From Daejeonella sp. JGW-45 (GTDB lineage: Bacteria; Bacteroidota; Bacteroidia; Sphingobacteriales; Sphingobacteriaceae): a stretch of 64,000 nucleotides of DNA. A program made the translations under genes and the position numbers. This document shows positions 1 to 7,583 of the stretch, in pieces (positions within the stretch are counted from its first letter, which is position 1; every line of letters starts with the position of its first letter). The stretch spans positions 835,308-899,307 of the forward strand of contig NZ_JARKNC010000008.1 in NCBI RefSeq assembly GCF_029360805.1, written 5' to 3'. Under the pieces are notes generated by a model, which did no database searches, had not been told where the DNA came from, and saw nothing but the letters and a program-made list of their open reading frames with translations.

Positions 1-935
1 AGCTCTTTTACTACCGCGTCATTCATCACCAGATTAACGAGCGAAATAAACTTGATATTAACCAGCATACGGGCGATCGCGATGGACACAGGGTTACCTT
101 TATAAACAACCACCTGGGGAACTTTAAGTATTGCCGTTTCAAGGGTTGCTGTACCGGAGGTTACCACTGCAGCGGCGGAATTTAAGAGCAGATTATAGGT
201 GGCGTTGAATATCACCGGAATTTCACGCCCGCCTAGGTAAGGAAGGTAGTCGGCCTCGCTGAAGCTGGGAGCTCCGGCAATAACAAAATGATAACCAGGA
301 AACTTGTCTGCTGCCCTTATCATCTCCGGCAATACGCGGTCGAGCTCCTGCTTCCTGCTTCCCGGAAGCAGCGCTATCAAAGGCCTCACATCCAGGTCGT
401 GGTTAACCTTAAACTGATCGTCAGGCTGATTAACGCTGATTGCATCAAGCAGCGGGTTCCCGATGTAGTCTACATCCATACCCCATTTCTTGTAGAAATC
501 AACCTCGAAGGGCAGGATACAGAACATGCGGTCGACGTACTTTTTAATTTTCAGTACCCGCTTCTGGTTCCAGGCCCAAACCTTCGGAGAGATATAGTAG
601 AATACCCTTATACCCTCCTTTTTGGCGAACTCAGCGATCTTCATGTTAAAGCCGGGGAAATCGATCAGGATGATCACATCCGGCTTAAAGTCCAGGATAT
701 CCTGCTTGGCCTTCTTTATATTTTTGAATATGGTGTTCAGGTTCGCAACTACCTCAACGAAGCCCATGAAAGCCATTTCCGAGTAGTGCTTGGACAGGCT
801 CCCGCCCTCAGCCTGCATCAGATCACCGCCAAAAAACCGGAATTGCGCATCAGCATCTTCCTGCTTCAACGCCTTCATTAAATTGGATCCATGAAGATCC
901 CCGGATGCTTCACCGGCTATGAGGTAGTATTTCAT
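1..935 (-). CDS. lpxB: Lipid-A-disaccharide synthase (3' end cut by window edge)
   Basis: Condenses UDP-2,3-diacylglucosamine with lipid X to give the lipid A disaccharide, on the inner face of the inner membrane. The reverse strand reads from an ATG at 933-935 with an N-terminal Rossmann start (MKYYLIAGEASGD), then FFGGD, the conserved MGFVEV, IDFPGFN, YYISPKVWAW and LLPGSRKQE, and near the edge a VVTSGTATLE block. About 311 codons are present, whereas the family is usually 370-390, so the C-terminus lies outside the window. surE lies directly upstream on the same strand, a pairing I know from other Bacteroidota. Family identity is very clear. Confidence 0.95.
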   Translation of the reverse strand, partial: MKYYLIAGEASGDLHGSNLMKALKQEDADAQFRFFGGDLMQAEGGSLSKHYSEMAFMGFVEVVANLNTIFKNIKKAKQDILDFKPDVIILIDFPGFNMKIAEFAKKEGIRVFYYISPKVWAWNQKRVLKIKKYVDRMFCILPFEVDFYKKWGMDVDYIGNPLLDAISVNQPDDQFKVNHDLDVRPLIALLPGSRKQELDRVLPEMIRAADKFPGYHFVIAGAPSFSEADYLPYLGGREIPVIFNATYNLLLNSAAAVVTSGTATLETAILKVPQVVVYKGNPVSIAIARMLVNIKFISLVNLVMNDAVVKE

Positions 936-1117
936 TGGCTATGGGATTTGGGATATGGGATTTGGGCTGTGGGATTTGGGCTATGGGCTGTGGGATGGGA
1001 GCTATGGGACTTTGAATCAGGATTAATCGTTTGCTATGTTCGCTTGCAAAAAGCTCATTGCTCGTGGCTCATTGCTCATTGCTCATAGCTCATTGCTCAT
1101 AGCCCGTAGCTCACTTC
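936..1117. repeat. Spacer of degenerate short repeated words
   Basis: From about 940 to 1010 the sequence repeats variants of gggatttggg, gggctatggg and gctgtgggat. From about 1045 to 1115 it repeats variants of gctcattgctcata. The two blocks use different words and units of about 7-11 bp. There is no convincing coding sequence. It separates surE from lpxB and could lie in their shared transcript. Confidence 0.8.
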
Positions 1118-1900
1118 TCATAGCTCCGAGCTAAAATCCCAGGTATTCAGTATCGGAATCGCATGATGCGCAGTCATATCAAATTGCACCGGAACTACGG
1201 ATACATAACCATTATCAAGGGCCCATACGTCAGTATCTTCGCCATGATCGTTATTCTGGAAGATCCCTGTCAGCCAATAGTATTTACGTCTATGCGGATC
1301 AAGGCGCTCGTCAAATTCTTCGGTCCACTTTGCATTTGCCTGCCTGCAGATCTTAAGGCCTTTGATCGCATCGCCCTTGGGGAAGTTGACATTTAACAGA
1401 GTGCCGAGTCCGAGGCCATTCTTCAATACCTGTTTTGTGATAAGCTCGACATACTTTTTACAGTGACTGAAGTCAGCGTCCAGCTCAAAATCATCCAGCG
1501 AAAAGCCTATGGATGGTATGCTTTCGATGGCGCCTTCCACTGCGGCCGACATGGTGCCGGAATATAAAATGTTTATAGAATTATTCAGGCCGTGATTAAT
1601 ACCCGACACACACAGGTCCGGTTTCTTACCTTTAAATATCTTATTGACAGCCAGCTTTACACAATCAACCGGCGTCCCCGAGCACTTATACATTTCAACC
1701 CCTTCATAAAGGTCTACGCCATCCAGCCGCAGGGGTTTAGCTATCGTAATAGCATGGCCGGTTGCTGACTGCGGTCCATCGGGTGCCACAACAACAACAT
1801 TGCCCAGTGTTTGCATCACCTCTATCAGCGCTTTGATACCGGGTGCTGTGATCCCGTCGTCATTTACTACGAGTATTGTCGGTTTGGTTTTGCTTTTCAT
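1118..1900 (-). CDS. surE: 5'/3'-nucleotidase SurE
   Basis: Survival protein E, a metal-dependent phosphatase acting on nucleoside 5'- and 3'-monophosphates. The N-terminus has the diagnostic ILVVNDDGITAPGI, whose Asp-Asp pair binds the metal. Further in are GTPVDCVKLA, the SGINHGLN block with a metal-ligand Asn, and YSGTMSAAVEGA. I chose the ATG at 1898-1900 (MKSKTKPTIL). An upstream in-frame start would add 14 residues that do not fit the family. The length of 260 residues is normal. A hairpin with 11-bp arms at 1921-1931 and 1952-1962 lies just upstream. Followed on the same strand by lpxB. Confidence 0.96.
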   Translation of the reverse strand: MKSKTKPTILVVNDDGITAPGIKALIEVMQTLGNVVVVAPDGPQSATGHAITIAKPLRLDGVDLYEGVEMYKCSGTPVDCVKLAVNKIFKGKKPDLCVSGINHGLNNSINILYSGTMSAAVEGAIESIPSIGFSLDDFELDADFSHCKKYVELITKQVLKNGLGLGTLLNVNFPKGDAIKGLKICRQANAKWTEEFDERLDPHRRKYYWLTGIFQNNDHGEDTDVWALDNGYVSVVPVQFDMTAHHAIPILNTWDFSSEL

Positions 1901-1920
1901 TGAGACGAAAATACGGATTA

Positions 1921-1962
1921 GATGTGGGAAACGAGAAACCACGATAACTCATTTCCCACATC
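1921..1962. repeat. Perfect 11-bp inverted repeat upstream of surE
   Basis: The arms gatgtgggaaa (1921-1931) and tttcccacatc (1952-1962) are exact complements around a 20-nt loop. It lies between CsbD and surE and belongs to the inverted word pattern seen in many spacers of this window. There is no T-run, so a simple terminator is unlikely. Confidence 0.6.
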
Positions 1963-1972
1963 CATATCCCAC

Positions 1973-2158
1973 TTACAAGCTTCTCAGCCAGTCGATCACG
2001 CCTTCGCGCGTTTTTCCCGTCTTCTTTTGTAATCTGCCGTAGAGTTCGTCATCCTTTCCCTCTTCGTATTTCAGATCGTCGTCAGTTAAATCGCCATAAG
2101 CCTGTTTAACTTTTCCCTTCATTTCGTTCCATTTTCCTTTCAATTCTAACTTGTCCAT
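1973..2158 (-). CDS. CsbD family stress-response protein
   Basis: A 61-residue hydrophilic protein that starts at the ATG 2156-2158. It has the family pattern [24 protein letters not shown] near the N-terminus followed by a short acidic, helical tail ending in IDWLRSL. CsbD proteins are small general-stress proteins of unknown biochemical role; in Bacillus subtilis the gene is under sigma-B control. I prefer the internal ATG to an upstream start that would add 24 residues, because the family begins at this point. It stands alone between the REP-rich spacer and surE. Function is by family only. Confidence 0.85.
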   Translation of the reverse strand: MDKLELKGKWNEMKGKVKQAYGDLTDDDLKYEEGKDDELYGRLQKKTGKTREGVIDWLRSL

Positions 2159-2637
2159 GGTGTTTAAGTGTTGGTTATGATCAAATAACCCGGATAAGGA
2201 GGAAATGTTTTTTGGGAGAGTCAGGAGCAAAGAGTCAAGAACCAGGAGTCACTAGTATCCGGTTAAAAGATTTTACTTTTCGCCCCAAAGGCAGTCGGAT
2301 GCTTATAGTAATCGATATTTCCGACAAATCGACCCCAAAGGTGGTCGCATGTGAAGTTTTTAAACACATACGACCGCCTCCGGGGTCGGAAAGGCTTGAA
2401 TGATTTCTTCTATAAACATGAGACCCCGTCCGAACGGTGTTCATCCCCGTCCGTATCGGCACGGGCGGACGGGCGGGCACCTTCGGGGTCAAGCCTGCTT
2501 TGTATTTATAGGTGAGCCTGCCTTTAAAAAACGGCAAAAAACATCCCATGCAGGGCGCAAAACATATTTTCGCTGTAAGCGCGGATAGTCCGCTTTGTGG
2601 AAAGTCTTTATTCTTTGCTCTTTACTCCCTGCTCCTT
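2159..2637. repeat. Non-coding spacer with a cluster of REP-like palindromes
   Basis: This 479-bp gap between acs and the CsbD gene holds several imperfect copies of a small palindrome of type gaccccNNNggggtc. Examples are accccaaaggtggtc near 2329, cgaccgcctccggggtcg near 2371, ccgtccgaacgg near 2426 and caccttcggggtc near 2479. Some copies carry a flank resembling catgtttataga on one side (reverse form tctataaacatg at about 2409). The open frames across it lack family features and codon bias, and I take them as spurious. Confidence 0.7.
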
Positions 2638-4551
2638 TTACAGCGCTCCGTTCTTAATCTCCTCAACCACACTCGGGTCGAGCAGTGTCGAAACATCGCC
2701 CAGGTTGGAGGTTTCACCCTCTGCGACCTTCCTGAGGATACGGCGCATGATCTTTCCTGATCTTGTTTTAGGCAGGCCGGAAACGAACTGTATCTTATCC
2801 GGTTTAGCGATAGCACCTATGATACGCGCAACGGTCTGTAAGATATCCTTACGGGTAAGGTCCTGGTCGTGCGTTGAGGTTCCAAGAATGACGTAGGCGT
2901 AGATCCCTTGTCCCTTAATATCATGAGGGTACCCTACTACTGCGCTTTCGATAACATCAGCGTGCATATTAATGGCATTTTCAACCTCGGCTGTACCAAT
3001 ACGGTGACCGGACACGTTGATTACATCATCCACACGACCGGTAATGCGGTAATAACCATCCTCATCCCTTAAACAGCCGTCGCCGGTAAAGTACATATTA
3101 GGATATGTTGCAAAGTAAGTGGTGCGGCAGCGCTCATGATCGCCCCAGGTGGTACGGATAACGCCAGGCCATGGGAACCTGATACACAAGTTTCCGCTAA
3201 CATCGTTTCCTGTAAGCTCATTGCCATGCTCATCAACCAGTACCGGCTGGATACCCGGCAGGGGCAATGTTGCATAGCCCGGCTTGGTGGTAGTTACACC
3301 TGCTATCGGCGAGATCATGATACCGCTGTTCTCGGTCTGCCACCAGGTGTCTACGATCGGGCAGTTGCCCTTGCCAATATTTTCATTATACCAGTGCCAG
3401 GCCTCCTCATTGATTGGCTCCCCTACTGATCCCAGTTTTTTAAGCGAACTAAGATCCTTTCCCTTTAGAGGCTCATCGCCAAAGCTCATTAAAGAACGGA
3501 TGGCTGTAGGGGCAGTATATAGAATATTTACTTTGAATTTGTCGACAATATCCCAAAACCGTCCTGCGTCAGGGTAGGTAGGTACGCCCTCGAACATCAG
3601 TGAAGTAGCACCCTGTGAAAGCGGCCCGTAAACGATGTAAGAGTGACCGGTGATCCAGCCGATATCGGCAGTGCAGAAATGCACTTCGCCCGGCTCATAC
3701 TGGAATACCGTTTTGAAAGTATACCCGGTGTAGACCATGTAACCGCCGCAGGTATGTACAACACCCTTTGGCTTGCCGGTTGACCCGGATGTATACAATA
3801 TAAATAAAGGATCTTCAGCATCCATAGACTCAGCCTCGCAAACAGGGTTGCCCTGGGTCTCTACCTTTTTAATTTCATCTTCCCACCATACATCACGGCC
3901 CTTGATCATCGAAACCGGTGTGCGTGTGCGGGTAAGTACGATGATCTTCTCAACAGATTTACACTGAACAATAGCATCATCTATGATACTTTTCAATGGA
4001 ATATCCTTTGCTCCCCTGAATCCGCCGTCGGCAGTGATAACCAGGCTGCATTCAGCGTCATTGATCCTGTCGGCGATAGACTGTGCAGAGAAACCGCCGA
4101 ACACTACTGAGTGAATGGCGCCGATCCGCGCGCAGGCCAGAACAGCTATTGCAAGCTCCGGAACCATAGGCATATAGATACATATCCTGTCGCCTTTCTT
4201 CGCGCCGTTATTCTTTAACGCATTAGCAAACTGGCATACTTTGAAGTGAAGCTCTTTATAAGTGAATCTTCTGTAGTGTTCTTCTGTGTCGTTCGGCTCC
4301 CAGATCAGCGCTGTTTTATCACCGTCCTTTTCAAGGTGGCGGTCCAGGCAATTTTCGGTGATGTTTAACCGGGCGCCTTTAAACCATTGCACATTAGGTT
4401 CTGTAAAGTTCCACTCCAATACCTTATCCCATTTCTTTTTCCACAGAAAGGTATCAGCTATCCCAGCCCAGAAATTTTCAGGCTCGGCCACACTGTAGTC
4501 ATACACACGTTTGTAATCGTCAAAAGAATTAATACGAAGATCCATTTTCAT
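2638..4551 (-). CDS. acs: Acetyl-CoA synthetase
   Basis: Activates acetate to acetyl-AMP and then acetyl-CoA in the cytoplasm. The 637 residues match the usual 630-660. The acetyl-CoA synthetase N-domain is followed by the adenylation core: the P-loop-like YTSGSTGKPKGV at about 253-264, WWQTENSG, the YYRITGRVDD hinge region and the C-terminal LPKTRSGKIMRR, whose lysine is the known acetylation-controlled catalytic residue. Start is the ATG at 4549-4551. It is a single gene with REP-like DNA on both sides and a 24-bp perfect palindrome 44 bp upstream of the start, which may sit in its 5' leader. Identity is very secure. Confidence 0.97.
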   Translation of the reverse strand: MKMDLRINSFDDYKRVYDYSVAEPENFWAGIADTFLWKKKWDKVLEWNFTEPNVQWFKGARLNITENCLDRHLEKDGDKTALIWEPNDTEEHYRRFTYKELHFKVCQFANALKNNGAKKGDRICIYMPMVPELAIAVLACARIGAIHSVVFGGFSAQSIADRINDAECSLVITADGGFRGAKDIPLKSIIDDAIVQCKSVEKIIVLTRTRTPVSMIKGRDVWWEDEIKKVETQGNPVCEAESMDAEDPLFILYTSGSTGKPKGVVHTCGGYMVYTGYTFKTVFQYEPGEVHFCTADIGWITGHSYIVYGPLSQGATSLMFEGVPTYPDAGRFWDIVDKFKVNILYTAPTAIRSLMSFGDEPLKGKDLSSLKKLGSVGEPINEEAWHWYNENIGKGNCPIVDTWWQTENSGIMISPIAGVTTTKPGYATLPLPGIQPVLVDEHGNELTGNDVSGNLCIRFPWPGVIRTTWGDHERCRTTYFATYPNMYFTGDGCLRDEDGYYRITGRVDDVINVSGHRIGTAEVENAINMHADVIESAVVGYPHDIKGQGIYAYVILGTSTHDQDLTRKDILQTVARIIGAIAKPDKIQFVSGLPKTRSGKIMRRILRKVAEGETSNLGDVSTLLDPSVVEEIKNGAL

Positions 4552-4594
4552 TTAAAATATAGTTTGCTTTAATCCCGCATCTATGGGATGAAGT

Positions 4595-4618
4595 CCCCCC
4601 GGATAATTATCCGGGGGG
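4595..4618. repeat. 24-bp perfect palindrome upstream of acs
   Basis: The halves ccccccggataa and ttatccgggggg are exact reverse complements with no loop. As RNA on the minus strand it would form a very stable hairpin within the acs 5' leader. It could also be a dyad operator. A second, shorter dyad (atccc...gggat) flanks it at 4572-4588. Confidence 0.6.
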
Positions 4619-4945
4619 TCTATCGAGAGATCCCTGCCGCAGCTGGCCGGCCTTTGAGCCTGATTCTCACGACGGTTTTAAAGTTTGTGCGGTAAAAATA
4701 GTTTTCTAAAGTATAGGATACAAGGGCAAGGGCTAATATAGTGTATAACATTTGTGACGGGCCGGGAAATTGATTTCCTGTAGCGTGTACGTACACCAAA
4801 ATAATTTAACGTCGCTTTTTAATTTGCAGTCGTTTTGCGTGACTTTATTGCTTGGGACTTTTGAGGAGGAGATTGTAAAACAATATAAAATAAAGATATA
4901 CATAGCTGGGATAAGAAGAATGGAACTGGTGTAGAGAAAACGATG

Positions 4946-5317
4946 CTATTTTCTTTTGGAAAGCAGAGCCTGTGTTTCATTGAAACGATAGCCCTGCTCT
5001 GCGCAGTAGTTTGGCCATCCAATTTCTCTTTTAAATCGATTTGCGTATTGGCCAAAGCTACCTGCTGCGATCAGGTTTAACTCGGTGAGAGCATTGCTGC
5101 TATTAAAGCGAGTATCGGACCCGGTACGTTTGCAACCCTCCATAGCAGCACCATCCCTGCCATCTAAACCGTGACGAAGCGGCAGCTTTTTGCATCCTGA
5201 AATCTTCTTATTTAAAACACCTGCAAAGCAAAAACTACAGCGTAGCAACGGACTATCGTTAATCAATGCTTCTGCCCCTGCTTTCCAAAAAAAAACACGT
5301 CCTGGTAAATGCAACAT
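4946..5317 (-). CDS. Doubtful open reading frame, unrecognised
   Basis: A 123-codon open frame with several cysteines (RCSFCF, GCKK, GCKR, NYC) and no domain, signal peptide or membrane segment that I recognise. Its first codon lies 18 bp from a REP-like hairpin, and it sits in an otherwise gene-poor spacer. It may be an orphan gene, a decayed gene or chance. I list it only because it is the longest frame in a 1-kb gap. Confidence 0.15.
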   Translation of the reverse strand: MLHLPGRVFFWKAGAEALINDSPLLRCSFCFAGVLNKKISGCKKLPLRHGLDGRDGAAMEGCKRTGSDTRFNSSNALTELNLIAAGSFGQYANRFKREIGWPNYCAEQGYRFNETQALLSKRK

Positions 5318-5334
5318 TTTATGACAGATTCGCT

Positions 5335-5401
5335 GACTCCGAAGGAGTCAAATGTTTATGGAAAATTATTTAGTGCGTTTTTCCGACCCCTACGGGGTCG
5401 G
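5335..5401. repeat. Two short-loop REP-like hairpins
   Basis: gactcc-gaa-ggagtc at 5335-5349 (6-bp stem) is followed by aaatgtttatgg, and ccgacccc-tac-ggggtcgg at 5383-5401 (8-bp stem) comes after it. The stems differ, the 3-nt loops are alike, and the atgttta flank recurs in the 2.3-2.5 kb cluster. I infer a dispersed repeat family. Confidence 0.65.
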
Positions 5402-5523
5402 TTACACACCTGATACCGAAAACTTTCATCTTCCGGCTTTCACTTTTCACCTTTCACCTTTCCCCTCCGCCCTATGCTTCGTCCGGCGCATCACCTCCCA
5501 CTTTCAACTTTATCCAAAAAACG

Positions 5524-5555
5524 TTTGCGTATCTAATTTTTTCTCCCGATATTTG
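5524..5555 (+). promoter_or_regulatory. Bacteroidota-type promoter for the rpmB operon
   Basis: TTTG at 5524-5527, a 20-nt spacer, then GATATTTG at 5548-5555. This is one mismatch from the Bacteroidota consensus TTTG / TAnnTTTG at the right spacing. It lies 48 bp upstream of the rpmB start. Confidence 0.6.
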
Positions 5556-5603
5556 CAAACTCTTTAGAGAATTAGACTAATAATAAAAGATACACTTAGA
5601 GTC

Positions 5604-5837
5604 ATGTCGAGAATTTGTGATTTAACCGGGAAAATGGCGATGAACGGTTTTAACGTTTCTAATTCGAACGTAAAAACCAAACGTAAGTTTTACCCTAACC
5701 TGCATGTAAAGAAATTTTACATCCCAGAAGAAGACAGATGGATCACGTTGAAAGTTTCTACTTCAGCGATCAAAACCATCAGTAAAAATGGCATCACTGC
5801 CGTAATTAATAAGTTCCTTAAGAAAGGTTATATATAA
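5604..5837 (+). CDS. rpmB: 50S ribosomal protein L28 (bL28)
   Basis: A 77-residue basic protein starting MSRICDLTGK, the bL28 signature, with the NVKTKRKFYPNL block and the ITLKVSTSAIKTI block. It is a component of the large ribosomal subunit. It is the first gene of a compact run rpmB-rpmG-DUF4295, which I know as a conserved Bacteroidota arrangement. It has a promoter candidate 48 bp upstream. The spacer to rpmG is filled with acgttatacgt-like words, not a normal short operon gap. Confidence 0.97.
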   Translation: MSRICDLTGKMAMNGFNVSNSNVKTKRKFYPNLHVKKFYIPEEDRWITLKVSTSAIKTISKNGITAVINKFLKKGYI

Positions 5838-5916
5838 GTTGTACGCATTACGTTATACGTTGTACGTCTGGACGTAAAACATATAACGGAGAACTTACAA
5901 CTCAAAAAACAATACA
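5838..5916. repeat. Word-repeat spacer inside the ribosomal operon
   Basis: Variants of acgttatacgttgtacgt repeat here. The words tacgttatacgtt recur in the next spacer (about 6110-6125), which continues with cctaaagcctaaaacctatagcctata words. Both spacers sit between co-oriented ribosomal genes and are therefore probably transcribed. Confidence 0.65.
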
Positions 5917-6099
5917 ATGGCTAAGAAAGGTAATAGAGTTCAGGTGATTTTAGAATGTACCGAGCACAAAGAAAGTGGCATGGCTGGAATGTCTCGTTAC
6001 GTTACAACAAAAAACAAGAAAAACACCACTGAGCGTTTAGAATTAAAGAAATTTAATCCTGTTCTGAGAAAGGTGACTGTTCACAAAGAAATTAAGTAA
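5917..6099 (+). CDS. rpmG: 50S ribosomal protein L33 (bL33)
   Basis: A 60-residue protein of the large subunit. It has the bL33 pattern: [20 protein letters not shown], then [31 protein letters not shown]. It lacks the second pair of zinc-binding cysteines, so it is a zinc-independent (C-minus) form with only one Cys. It lies between rpmB and the DUF4295 gene on the same strand. Confidence 0.97.
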   Translation: MAKKGNRVQVILECTEHKESGMAGMSRYVTTKNKKNTTERLELKKFNPVLRKVTVHKEIK

Positions 6100-6194
6100 G
6101 TTATAAGTAATACGTTATACGTTTTAAGTCAGAACTCTTTCCGAGTACCTAAAGCCTAAAACCTATAGCCTATAACCACTCAAAAAGATAAAAA

Positions 6195-6362
6195 ATGGCA
6201 AAGAAAGTAGTTGCAACCCTGAAGACCGGCGCTGGTAAAGAATATTCAAAAGTGATCACTATGACTAAGTCCCCAAAATCCGGTGCTTATTCATTTAAAG
6301 AACTTATCGTTCACAACGATCACGTGAAGGATGCTATCAACGCGTCTAAAAGCGGTCAATAA
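6195..6362 (+). CDS. DUF4295 small basic protein, Bacteroidota ribosome-associated
   Basis: A 55-residue lysine-rich protein (MAKKVVATLKTG..., ending AINASKSGQ), found by reading the DNA between rpmG and ftsY. DUF4295 is restricted to Bacteroidota and almost always follows rpmB-rpmG. From memory, the Flavobacterium johnsoniae ribosome structure assigned a protein of this kind to the large subunit (called bL38); I cannot verify that here. ATG at 6195. An intrinsic terminator follows 21 bp after the stop, so it is the last gene of the ribosomal operon. Confidence 0.9.
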   Translation: MAKKVVATLKTGAGKEYSKVITMTKSPKSGAYSFKELIVHNDHVKDAINASKSGQ

Positions 6363-6383
6363 TTAATAATGAACTTTTAGAGA

Positions 6384-6418
6384 AGCCGCCCACGTTTAAT
6401 CGTTGGGGGGCTTTTTTG
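6384..6418 (+). terminator. Intrinsic terminator of rpmB-rpmG-DUF4295
   Basis: agccgcccacg / cgttggggggct forms a stem of about 10 bp with one G.G mismatch and one bulged T around tttaat. It is followed by six Ts. Confidence 0.85.
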
Positions 6419-6430
6419 TTGGAGCCAGAT

Positions 6431-6544
6431 AGTAATCGGTGATCAGTAATCGGTAATCGGTGCACGGCGTACACAACGCCGTTTTTAGTTTGTGGCGCTA
6501 TGCGATACGCACCTGATCACTGATTACCGATCACTGATTACCGC
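6431..6544. repeat. Inverted pair of gtaatcggtgatc-type words
   Basis: The left arm (6431-6463) repeats agtaatcggtgatc-like units. The right arm (about 6510-6544) carries the complementary gatcactgattaccg-like units, about 50 bp apart. RNA from this spacer between the ribosomal terminator and ftsY would fold into a long imperfect hairpin. The same words recur at 14.73-14.88 kb and 60.2 kb. Confidence 0.7.
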
Positions 6545-6606
6545 TACAAACGAAATAGGAAAATAAAAACGTAAAAAGAATACCTCGGTACCTAATAAAA
6601 ACTCCC

Positions 6607-7569
6607 ATGGGATTATTCGATTTTTTCAAAAAGAAAGAAAACAATGTTGAGGAGCAGGCTGCTCTCGACAAGGGGCTGGAGAAATCCAGGGAAGGCCTGT
6701 TTTCAAAGATCACCAAAGCTGTTGCCGGGAAGTCGACAGTTGACGAGGATGTGCTGGATGAACTGGAAGAAACTCTTGTCACCTCTGACGTAGGTGTTCA
6801 AACCACCCTGAAGATCATTTCGAGGATCGAGGCAAGGGTTGCGCGCGATAAATATGTAAATACCTCCGAGCTCAATGAGATCCTGCGGGGAGAAATTCAG
6901 AACCTGCTTTCCGAAAATAACAGCAATGATTTCAGGAATTTTGAATATGGCGACCATAAGCCTTATGTGATCATGGTTGTCGGAGTGAACGGCGTTGGTA
7001 AGACCACCACGATAGGTAAGCTGGCCAATAAATTAAAACTTGCCGGCAATAAGGTAGTGCTTGGCGCTGCCGATACGTTCAGGGCAGCTGCGGTAGATCA
7101 GATCAAACTTTGGGCAGAGCGCGTGGGCGTGAGGATCGTTGCGCAGCCGATGGGCTCCGATCCTGCATCAGTAGCTTTCGATACTTTGCAGTCGGCCGTA
7201 GCAAATGGCGATGATGTGGCTATTATCGACACCGCCGGCCGTCTTCATAATAAAATTGCCCTGATGAACGAGCTGACCAAGATCAAACAGGTAATGCAGA
7301 AAGTGGTTCCGGGAGCGCCCCATGAAATATTACTGGTATTAGATGCTTCCACCGGCCAGAATGCAATAGAACAGTGCAAGCAGTTTACGCAGGCTACTGA
7401 AGTAAATGCCCTGGCGTTAACCAAACTTGACGGTACGGCAAAAGGCGGGGTGGTGATTGGGATCTCTGATCAGTTCAAGATCCCGGTGAAATATATTGGT
7501 GTTGGAGAAGGGATAGACCACCTTCAACTATTTAACAAGAAGGAGTTTGTCGACTCGCTTTTTAAGTAA
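6607..7569 (+). CDS. ftsY: Signal recognition particle receptor FtsY
   Basis: SRP receptor GTPase that docks ribosome-SRP complexes at the inner membrane. It has a short acidic/lysine-rich N-terminus (MGLFDFFKKKEN), an N-domain helical bundle to about residue 110 and a G domain with G1 GVNGVGKTT (126-134), ADTFRAAA, G3 DTAGR and G4 TKLDGTAKGG. Its 320 residues match the short A-domain form common in Bacteroidota. It is followed 14 bp later by rimO, probably in the same operon. Confidence 0.97.
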   Translation: MGLFDFFKKKENNVEEQAALDKGLEKSREGLFSKITKAVAGKSTVDEDVLDELEETLVTSDVGVQTTLKIISRIEARVARDKYVNTSELNEILRGEIQNLLSENNSNDFRNFEYGDHKPYVIMVVGVNGVGKTTTIGKLANKLKLAGNKVVLGAADTFRAAAVDQIKLWAERVGVRIVAQPMGSDPASVAFDTLQSAVANGDDVAIIDTAGRLHNKIALMNELTKIKQVMQKVVPGAPHEILLVLDASTGQNAIEQCKQFTQATEVNALALTKLDGTAKGGVVIGISDQFKIPVKYIGVGEGIDHLQLFNKKEFVDSLFK

Positions 7570-7583
7570 GGGGAACGAAGATA

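Larger units (their letters stand above)
4552..5523. other. Gene-poor 1-kb gap between acs and the ribosomal operon
   Basis: Contains a 24-bp palindrome (4595-4618), a doubtful minus-strand frame (4946-5317), two short REP-like hairpins (5335-5401) and a pyrimidine-rich word stretch (about 5420-5500, variants of ctttcaccttt). I see no RNA gene or recognisable protein here. The part from 4640 to 4900 is AT-rich and could hold the acs promoter on the minus strand. Confidence 0.5.

Noticed and set aside
288..881. Plus-strand frame inside lpxB
   Set aside because: The minus strand encodes LpxB with all its motifs, so this frame is a shadow. The same holds for long antisense frames in ftsY, rimO, leuS, cysN, tamB and ribBA.
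2235..2549. Open frames across the 2.2-2.6 kb palindrome cluster
   Set aside because: They run through the repeats in several frames and show no recognisable protein features.
4946..5317. A confident new gene in the 4.6-5.6 kb gap
   Set aside because: The frame has no recognised features and odd composition. It is kept only as a low-confidence entry.
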